A stretch of 64,000 nucleotides of DNA from Halichoerus grypus (taxonomy: Eukaryota; Chordata; Mammalia; Carnivora; Phocidae): contig NC_135717.1 of the NCBI RefSeq assembly GCF_964656455.1, positions 153,067,793 through 153,131,792 on the forward strand. The letters are read 5' to 3'. The position numbers were made by a program, and so were the translations under genes. Positions 55,315 through 64,000 of this stretch are shown here, piece by piece. The notes under the pieces were generated by a model. The model was not told the origin of the DNA, did not search any database, and saw nothing but the letters and a program-made list of their open reading frames with translations. Numbering within the stretch: position 1 is the stretch's first letter; each line of letters starts with the position of its first letter.

Positions 55315-55385
55315 TCCTCAGTGTATCTTTAATGCCTACTCTGATATAGCTATAGTAAAACAGGCATTTAATTAAGGCTGATCAT

Positions 55386-55563
55386 TTTTTAAAAATTTTA
55401 TTTATTTATTTGAGAGAGAGCAACGAGAGAGAGAGAGCACAGAGAGGAAGAAGCTGACTCCCCACTGAGCATGGAGCCTGACTCGGGGCTCGATCCAAGG
55501 ACCCTGAGATCATGACCTGAGCTAAAGGCAGATGCTTAACCAACTGAGCCACCCAGTCGCCCC
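55386..55563 (-). mobile_element. CAN-SINE, - strand
   Basis: Older copy about 70 bp from the previous one, with the same orientation. Diverged flanks GATCATTTTT / GGTCATTTTT. Confidence 0.9.
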
Positions 55564-55584
55564 AAGGTCATTTTTAACTATAGT

Positions 55585-55680
55585 AATTTCTCACAATAAT
55601 TCTATGAAAGTAAGCAGAGTCATTTCAGTTTTATAAATAAAGAGATTGAGGCTCAGGCCCAAATCATATTGGTTACCAAC
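55585..55680 (-). repeat. MIR SINE, - strand, partial
   Basis: CACAATAATTCTATGAAAG and TTATAAATAAAGAGATTGAG. Confidence 0.55.
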
Positions 55681-56029
55681 CAACCAACTTGGGTCTTCTA
55701 ACCCAAGTAAGTGTTCCTTTCCCATTTCATTATGCAGCAATTTTAATGATTTTAAGTTCAAAATTTACAAGAAAACTATCTAGAATAAGACACCATAGTA
55801 TATTTTAAAAAATATAAGCTTTCATCCCTGAAATGAATGTTTATACAATGTGTGTCCTTTTCAAAAGGAATGATACATTTTCAACCAGAACCTTGAAATG
55901 TAGAGTATCTCTGGTAACCAAATGACTAACCATAGGTGAAAGACTTTAAGCTAATAGGATATGCCAATATGTGATAGGATATGCCCTTAACCTCTCCCTT
56001 TTTAAAATTCCTTAAACACTTATCTGAAA

Positions 56030-56190
56030 TACAAGTCATTTGGCATTTAGTATATATAGTTTGGCATTATTAGCACTTATCAATCCAATTAGAACTGCTT
56101 ATTGGAAAGACAACAGTCTCAAGAGCCTAGGGCTGTGCTTTAAACCCTAGTAAGTATTCAATAAATATTTGTAGATGGACTGAATGACCC
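56030..56190 (+). mobile_element. L2-like 3' fragment
   Basis: AGTAAGTATTCAATAAATAT followed by GACTGAATGA is the L2 end. The left part is weak. Confidence 0.5.
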
Positions 56191-57208
56191 AACCCAAATC
56201 CTGGATTAGACATTTAAATGTGTAAGGTGACTGGACAATATGACATGGCAGAAACCAAAGACCCAATGCTTCCTGAGACATTTACATACAATGCCAGAAA
56301 CAATGGATCTAAAGGAAAAGGGACAGTCTTGCTCTTACTTTTGCTCCTTTAACAGTACCAGTCATACTCTTATTTCATAATTCCAACTACATTATTACTC
56401 TCTCAAACTTTCTGTGCATTTCAACCTTAAATGTTTATAGATGTTATTAACTTGGTGCTTTTAGAGTTAATAAAGGTTTCTTTCTACAAAATCATGACGA
56501 TACAAACAGAGGAGAAAATACTGTGGGTCCCAGCTGAGCTCCAGAGTTAGAAAGTTAGGCCCCAAGTAATTCTTAGCTCTGGTCAAGATTTTGGATACAC
56601 CTGGTAAATCAATTAGAAACAAAATCCTGTTAAGAAAGCAGTGTGGCCTAAATGTTTTCTAAATAAGTTATATAGATAAGAAAGGAAACAATGCCCTACA
56701 AATAAAAACTGAAGCCAAAGAAACCAATGATAAAGAGTATTTGACTTTCATTAAAATATGAAAGGAGTTAAGAATACCATTACGGTAGACTATTAAAAGA
56801 GGACATACAAAGTTTTCTTCAGTTCACTTCACTAAAGCAGTGCAGGGTCAGAATCTACAACTGATATGATGGTTTTTTTAAAAAGAAAATTAGTCCATGA
56901 TTTGAGATCATTACAGCTAGGATTATAAGGGATAGTGGAATTTAACATAAATAAAAATTAATAGAGCTGATTAGGGTTTAGGAATAAATTCAATGGTCTT
57001 AATCTCAGTAACAAAAGTGTTCAGAACAAATTATTTCAAAAGGCAATGCTGCACTTAGGAATAAAGTATAGTATCTCTTTTGGTGAGAAGGTTTTGAATA
57101 TTTAAGGTATGTCACAACAAATCAAAAGAAAGCAAGTCTTAAAATAGAACTAAAAAGTACAGAATAAAGTGCAATTAACTAACTTTCATTAGGATATCAG
57201 TAAAGGCA

Positions 57209-57358
57209 GGGGCACCTGGGTAGTTCAGTTGGTTAAGCCTCCGACTCTTGATTTCAGCTCAGGTCTTAGGGTTGTGAGATTGAGCCCTGTGGAGCCTGCT
57301 TAAGATTCTCTCTCCCTCTCCCCCACTCCTCTCTCTCTCTCTCTCTCAAAAAAAAAAG
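57209..57358 (+). mobile_element. CAN-SINE
   Basis: Head GGGGCACCTGGGTAGTTCAG, TC-repeat body and A tail. The flanks both contain TATCAGTA and TAAAGGC, an imperfect target duplication. Confidence 0.9.
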
Positions 57359-57369
57359 GCTATCAGTAC

Positions 57370-58060
57370 AGTAAAGGCTACATAAGACAAATGCAATTTG
57401 AGCTGGACCTTGAAGGCAAAATAAGAGTCTGGGGTAAAGAAATTAGACACAGATGAAGAAGATAATCAATGAAGTAAGACTCTAGAGAAACAAAAGGGAT
57501 GGGATTCAGAACTCTTGAGAAGTAAAGGGAGAATGGATATCTTCATTAAAATAGAAAGGGAGGAGAGAATGGATGAGGATACAGAAATTCTCAGTGAGAA
57601 GTTAAGAGAATTTACATCCAGGAGCTTTTGCTCAGGCACAAGTGAGAGCACAGTTGAATAGTGGACAAATAGATTCCAAGCTGAATGGGAAGCAAGGGAG
57701 CCAAGCTAAGAGACTAGAAGAAAAAAGTATAAGAACTAGTTTCAATATCAATTTGAATATCAAACTGCAGTGTCTTCAGTGAGATTGAAGGGGATAAGAG
57801 AAAAAAATTTATGTCTTTGAAATGATCAGTTCTAAGGGATGACAAAGTCCAAGAAATGGCTAAGTGTAGGGTCTGCTAAAGTGCAATAAAGAAAAGAGTA
57901 CCAGAGAGAAGATAAACTATAAGGCTAAGTTGTTAGATGGGTCAACAATATGAATGGTGCAGTCACAAAGAACAATGACAAAGGATAGAAAATAAAAACA
58001 AATTGAGCCAGAAGTCAAGGTCTTTAGCGACTGTTGGGGAACATCTTGTAGGTTAGTCAA
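57370..58060 (+). mobile_element. Ancient interspersed repeat, diverged, tentative
   Basis: GAGCTGGACCTTGAAGGCAA resembles the same family as 24170-24770. Most of the rest is a purine-rich stretch I cannot assign. Confidence 0.35.
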
Positions 58061-59921
58061 TGACAGAGAAGAAAATAGGAATAAGATGGATGCAATGAGT
58101 ATCAAAAGCAAAACCATTTTAACCCAAGTTAGTCAAACAATTGTCTAGAAGCAGAAGTGGGGTTCATAAACACAGATTTCCTTCTTGGTCCCTAGTTGCA
58201 GGAAAGAGGAAGGAAGACTAATTCCACTTAAAAGGGTTGCCAGGACCAAGTCAGGTTTCAGTGAGGGTATATTTTTTTAAAATGTGGAGACTGCAAAAAA
58301 ATTATTGGTAATGGAATAGAGATTTCAGAGATACAGCAAATATTGTTGAAAAGATAGGTTTAATGGGTTGGCCATGAGGAGAAATCAAAAGGTGAAGGAT
58401 GAGTAAGTTGCCAAATGAGAAACTAGGAGATCAAGTACTTTATATTTTTAAAGTAATTACAGAAATAATGGAAGAAGAAATAGTTGATAGACCAGAGGGC
58501 CAAGGTACAACAGACAATGGAACTACAGAAAAGTTTAAACAGAAACAATAGGAGTAACAGTGAGATGGAGTCATTCCAAGTTCTCTTCACAGTACAGGTA
58601 GCTAATTATGATGATTATTGCCTAGGTTTTCTGTGGCAGGCAGCTCATGTGTGTCATTTCAACATTCAACAAATATTTACTGACTACCTACAAATGCTAA
58701 GCCGAGTCCTAAGTGTTACAGATATACCAGAGAATAACAAAAACTGAATTCCTATCCTTAAGGAATTTACAATCCAATGGTACTATGTGATTAAGTTTTT
58801 TTAATGATGGAAATGTTCTATAATTTGTAACACCCAATATGATAGCCACTAGCTAGCTACATGTAGCTACTTCAAATAGTGCACATTTCAAATAGTACAA
58901 CTGAAGAACTAAAGTTTTAATTTTTTAAAAATTTTTATTAATTTAAAATTAGATTTAAATAGTTCTGTGTGACTAGTAATACCGTATCAGGCACCCAAGT
59001 TCTGATTCTGGCCATTATTAGCAAAAAGAGACTTTCCCAGGAAGGTATGAGACTCACTGAATTAACACCACAACCAGGCTAAAATAATTGACCAGAATCA
59101 CCAGCAAGGACATACCAAAGAACCATCTGTCCTCCAAATGTTGCCACATATTCTTCTATCACTTACTTTGCAGTTCAAATTCTGGAACAGAACTTGCCCA
59201 ACTGGCCAAGTATAAGTCCCTTCCTCTCCACTAAGATGATACACAACAGATAATTCATCTAAAGATGAAATATAAATAGAAAGGAGATATATTAAGTAAC
59301 AAATAATTTTTTTCAATGTTTCTGAAAAAATCACAAAGCCACAAATGGAAAATAAGAGCTCTGGCTTTAAGCAATGCAAAAAATAAGGGATTCACTACAG
59401 GGTTAACTTAAATGATCAAGTTCCCTTTCCTTGAGCTGGTAATTGCTGCTATTTCCCCAACATACCTCCTCCTCACTTCTGATAACAAAATATACTTCCC
59501 CCACCCCCCACCACTCTGAAATAGGCATAAACCTAGGCTGAATCAGAGTGCCCCTATCCCCCTAGCCATAGTGATGGACCCAGGAATGGGCATGTGAACC
59601 AGGCCCAACTTCTTTTCTAGATTTTTCTGACTTACATCATCAAGTAAGAATCCTATCTTCTTTGATCTCAAAAATAAAGTCTTGGCTTCACAGAGAAAGC
59701 AGTAAGAGAGAAACAGACATAAGAGTTAGAAGAGAGGAGTGAGATGAAAGGAGGGAAGAATGTTTCTAGATTCAGGTGTCCATGAGACCAGCACAATCCC
59801 TGTTCTTTCCACAATTTATGTCTGCTAATAAAGACCCTTTTTTCACTTAACTTAGTTGGAGTTGCGTTACTGTCATAACCAAAAGTTGAATAAATAGTTT
59901 CTTACTTAAAATCCTTTTCAA

Positions 59922-60111
59922 GGGATGCCTGGGTGGCTCAATTGATTAAGCATCTGCCTTCAGCTTGGGTTGTGATCCCAGGGGCCTGGGATAGAGCCCC
60001 GCATCAGAGAGCCTGTTTCTCCTTCTGCCTCTGCCCTCCCCGCTGCTTGTGCTTTCTCTTTCTCTCTCTCTCATGTTCTCTCTCAAATAAACAAAATCTT
60101 TAAAAATAAAT
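59922..60111 (+). mobile_element. CAN-SINE
   Basis: GGGATGCCTGGGTGGCTCAA head, flanked by AAAATCCTTTT at 59908-59918 and 60112-60122. Confidence 0.92.
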
Positions 60112-60616
60112 AAAATCCTTTTAAAAATATTTTAAAATTTTAAATAATTTTTCCATGTTTTTAATTTACAGGTAACTATGAATTTTATAAACTCATTGTG
60201 GGGTGGGACAGTCTCCTGAAATACAGAATACTGTTAGAATAATACTTTTGTTATTTAGTCTAGTGAAGAAGAAACCACTTTAATGAGGACAGGAGACTGG
60301 TATATAATTAATAATTTAAAGCATCTGCCAAAGCAGTAATTAATCTTACTTATCACAGATATTTGTTGTTTGTAAATAAATGAATACTTCTGGTTTATAT
60401 GACTTAGACTTTTCAGCTCCTTAAGCAAGACCTTTTTCTCTACAGGTAGTCTCTTGCTGACCTATTATAAATTCTAAATAAGACAAGCTTGCAATTATGA
60501 TTATTTTAATGAATGACCAAAATAGATCTGGTTTATGTAGCTAGACTTATAAATCAGAAAATCAGACCTGCCTTGAGAAAAACAAAATTGTAGATCATTT
60601 TTAAAAAAGTCATATA

Positions 60617-60794
60617 GGGACGCCCGGGTGGTTCAGTTGGTTAACCGACTGCCTTTAGCTCAGGTCATGATCCCAGGGTCCTGAGATCAAGCCCTGCTTC
60701 AGGGTTCCTGTTCCTTGGGGAGCCTGCTTCTCCCTCTCCCTCTGCCTGCCACTCCCCCTGCTTGTGCTCTGTCAAATAAATAAAATCTTAGAAA
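60617..60794 (+). mobile_element. CAN-SINE
   Basis: GGGACGCCCGGGTGGTTCAG head, flanked by AAAAAAGTCATATA at 60603-60616 and 60795-60808. Confidence 0.93.
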
Positions 60795-62519
60795 AAAAAA
60801 GTCATATAAATTTTGCAAATTACTCCTTCTGCTACATTTTGTGTTAGTTACTAGGTCCTTATTTTAAAATAAGTTCGGGTCAATTATACATTATAAATGA
60901 TCTGGAGAAACTGAAATCAAAAAAATTATTGAAGTGACAAAAAAATTATCGAAGTGACTAATGGAACAGAAAATGATTTCTGTTAAAGAAAGGCTAAAGA
61001 AATGAATGCTATTTTATATAGCAAAAAAGAAAAAAAAAAACCCCAAGGGCCACATTCATTATCGTCTCCAAGTAACAACAGTTTGCTTGACATCTGTCAC
61101 TATGTCAACAGAAGCCAAACCAGGAGAAACAACCTTAAATTCTCACAGAAAAGAACCTAACTGGCTAAACTGTGGAACCATAATGGGATAAAACATTAGA
61201 GTAGGGTTTTTCTGGGGAAAGTATCTCTCTCCTTTCTAAATATTGTCAAGGAGAAATAAAATAAACAAACAAAAAAAAGCTTTACCTGTCTGAAACAGTT
61301 AAAAAAAAAAGTACTCCTCTAAAAGCAAAGAATAGGACAAAATTGGCTCTCCAAATCCATTACAGATTTGTGATTCTAGAATTGTAGCAGCCAACATTTA
61401 AATTAATCATTCATAAAACGTGACATGAGTAAATAATATATATATATCTCTGCCTGAAGTAATTTTTTCCTGAGTAATGAGATTAATATAACACCGTACA
61501 TTCACTAAACTATAATTTAAATTTTAATTTAAAAAACATCTTGTCCCAAAACATAACCTATACCTTAATGAACATGATTTTAAAAAACCGCTCAACTTTA
61601 ATCTATGTAATTATGAAATCATTTAAGATTTTAGAAACTTAAAAGCAGATATAGGGATTTCCAGGTAGCTGAAGACAACAGCAGATGTCTAAATCTGTGC
61701 TATCCATATGTCCTGTAAAATACTACAGAAAAGCAAAGAGAACAAATAAAGTCACACAAAACTACATTCTTTCCATAAGAAAAAAAATGCCCAAACTTCA
61801 AAGCATTTGTAAGTAAAAAGAGGAAAATAATTCTAAATCCCAGCAAGTTACTACTCATGCTCCTGCCAGAAAGTCTTTGCAGTGAGCATGGGCTCACTCC
61901 ATGTAAATGAACTTAACTCATACATTAAAATAAAAAGATCACTAAGGGGTTCCATAGCAAGACCCAACTACATGCTACACATACAAGACACATTTAAAAA
62001 AAACCAAAATGATTCAGAAAGACTAAAAATAAGGGGATGAACAAAGGCATACCAGGCAAATGGAAACAATAAGAAAACAGGAATAATGATATCAATGTGG
62101 AATTCAAGCAAATTACATTAAATGACAAAAGAAAAGCACTTTTAAAATGCTAAAAACCACAATTCACAATTAAGATTGTAACTATTATAATCATCTATAT
62201 GCTCAATAATACAGCAATCATCTTTTTGAAGAAATCCACAAGAAATGCAAGGAGTCACAGACAGAAACATGCTAATAATAATAATAGACTTAACGCCTAC
62301 AATTGAACACTTTCTTTTCTAGTGCTTACGTAGCAGTAACAAAAACTGAGGTATTACAGATGCAAAGCGAAGTGTAAAATTTAAAAAGACTCACTTTAGA
62401 GCTCCTTTAAAGCTCACTTTAGAGCATGTTCAGTGTTGACATAGAAGAGTGTCTCCTTAAATTTTTTACCCTGGGTGTCTCAGTTGCTTAACCCTAGTCC
62501 TGGCCTTAATATATTAGGT

Positions 62520-62539
62520 CACACACACACACACACACA
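62520..62539 (+). repeat. CA dinucleotide repeat
   Basis: Ten CA units between GGT and AATTAG. Confidence 0.9.
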
Positions 62540-62663
62540 AATTAGTGCATTCCATAAAATAGAAATAATAGAAACAATACTTTCTGATTACAATGCACTA
62601 AAACTATAAATTAACAAAATAAAAAAACAAAAAGGCCTCCTACCCGGAAATTCAAAAACCTTC

Positions 62664-63062
62664 TGTTATGGATTGAGCTATGTCTCCCCAAAATTTGTAT
62701 GTTGAAGTCTCAACCACAGTACTTTAGATAGGGATTGCATTTGGAGACAGGACCTTTAAAGAGGTACCTAAGGTTAAATAAAGCTATCTGGGTAAGTCCT
62801 AATCCGTATGACTGGTATCCTCATAAGAAGAGGGAAAGGTATTAGAGACACAGGCACACAGAGGAAAGACCATATGGGAACAGAGCAAGAAAGTAACCAT
62901 CTACAAGCCTACGACAAAAGAGACCTCAGGAGAAACCAAATCTGACACCACCCTGAGATCTCAAACTTCTAGTGTCCAGAACTATCAGAAAATAAATTTC
63001 TATTGTTTAAACCCTCCTGACTGTGGTACTTTATTATGACAGTCCCAGCAAACTATTAATTT
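62664..63062 (+). mobile_element. Solo LTR (MaLR/ERVL-like), older
   Basis: Begins TGTTATGGATTGAGCTATG. Contains CATCTACAAGCCTACGAC, AGAAAATAAATTTCTATTG (a polyadenylation region) and ends near CCCAGCAAACTATTAAT. No clear target duplication remains. Confidence 0.75.
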
Positions 63063-63299
63063 CATCTCTTACTAAACAACTACACCTTCTATTAATACAT
63101 CTATTAATTCTTGGGTGAAAAGGAAAATATAAATTGAAATTAGAGAATCCTAAAAGATAATGATAATTAAAACACTACAGAATATACTTAATATACTTAA
63201 AACAGGGATAAGAAAAATCTCATACTAGAAACTTTACCAATAAAAATGAAACAACGAACACTTGTTGAGTTAAACTCCCAACTCAAAATATAACAAAAA

Positions 63300-64000
63300 A
63301 AATGAACAAAGTAAACTGAAAGAAAGCATAAGGTATACAACATGATCTTAGAAAACTCAAAATCTACAAAGCAGCCAGTAGAAAATACATGACTTTAGTT
63401 AGGTCACAGGATTCAACGTCATTACATAAAAGTCCACTAACTATATTTCCACACGCCAGCAATAAACAGAAAGTGTAATTTTTAAAAAACCACTCCCATT
63501 TATAATCACATAAAAATGCTGAGGAATAAAATGTAACATAAGATATGCGTGACATATTCAATGAAAACTATAAAACTCTGATTCATGGATTGGATAGGCT
63601 CAATACTGTTGAGATGACAACTCTTCTCAAATTGAGCTACAATACAGATTCATTGCAATTCCAATCAAAACCCTAACAAGCCTTTTTGAAAAAGGTTGAC
63701 AGGCTGATTTTAAAATTTATGTGGAAAGGCACAGGACCTAGAAAAGCCAAAACAATCTTCACAAGAAAGAGCGAGGTGGAGAGGACTTGCACTACCTGCA
63801 TCAAACTTGCTATGAAGCCACAGTGGTCAAGACAGTGTGACGGTCATGCGAAGACGGACAAACAGGTCACTGCAACAGGACGGAGTCCAGAAACAGAAAC
63901 ACTTAAATGGTCAACTGATTTTCAACAAAGGAACCGAAATAATTCAATAGAGGAAAAGACAGTGTTCAACAAATGATGCTGGAACAACAGGATACCTATA
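63300..64000 (+). mobile_element. L1 ORF2 3' part, broken, continues past window
   Basis: 63686-63820 encodes LILKFMWKGTGPRKAKTIF, the L1 ORF2 C-terminal region, then goes out of frame. The upstream TTCATGGATTGGATAGGCTC and AATTCCAATCAAAACCCTAA are also ORF2. Frameshifts and stops make it non-functional. It is antisense to CEP83. Confidence 0.88.

Noticed and set aside
63686..63976. 96-codon frame with LILKFMWKGTG
   Set aside because: Real L1 ORF2 similarity, but frameshifted soon after and truncated. Annotated as a broken transposon, not a gene.

Overview
This window is mammalian nuclear DNA and almost certainly comes from a carnivore. About nineteen tRNA-derived CAN-SINEs (heads like GGGTGCCTGGGTGGCTCAG) are scattered on both strands, several with perfect target-site duplications. 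Their bodies (GAAGCCTGCTTCTC, CT-rich stretch, AAATAAATAAAATCTTT tail) look more like those of arctoid caniforms (bear, pinniped or mustelid) than of cats or dogs. That lineage call is from memory of the subfamilies and is only moderately sure.

Two protein-coding genes are present as exon sets, and they converge tail to tail. On the + strand the last ten coding exons of PLXNC1 (plexin C1, semaphorin receptor) lie at 6935-29992, followed by a 3' UTR of about 2.4 kb that probably ends near 32365. On the - strand the last six coding exons of CEP83 (centriolar distal-appendage protein) run from 54648 down to a stop codon at 33472-33474, with a 3' UTR probably ending near 32890. About 0.5 kb separates the two predicted transcript ends. 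The same PLXNC1/CEP83 arrangement is known on human 12q22. The 5' parts of both genes lie outside the window.

The PLXNC1 exons join in phase into 369 codons plus a stop. They encode the Rho-GTPase-binding domain and the C-terminal half of the Rap-directed GAP domain. The CEP83 exons encode the last 253 residues, which are mostly coiled coil. One CEP83 intron (37357-49769) uses a GC rather than a GT donor.

Region by region: 1-6934 is PLXNC1 intron with MIR, L2 and SINE copies. 6935-29992 is the PLXNC1 exons; one large intron (9446-19160) holds a GC/CpG-richer stretch, L1 fragments and a MER2 DNA transposon. 29993-32890 is the convergent 3' ends. 33472-37356 is the last three CEP83 exons among a dense SINE cluster. 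37357-49769 is a 12.4-kb intron filled with L1 and L2 plus an LTR. 49770-54648 is three more CEP83 exons. 54649-64000 is intron with SINEs, an LTR and, at the right edge, an L1 ORF2 fragment on the + strand.

No RNA gene, CRISPR array, bacterial system or new multi-gene system is visible. The most useful oddities are the GC-AG intron, a 50-bp near-perfect duplication joining an L2 copy and a solo LTR, nested SINE pairs beside exons, a SINE with a target duplication but no A-tail, and a CpG-richer intronic stretch with YY1-like motifs. Repeat family names are from memory of consensus sequences and would need a repeat-library search for exact subfamilies.
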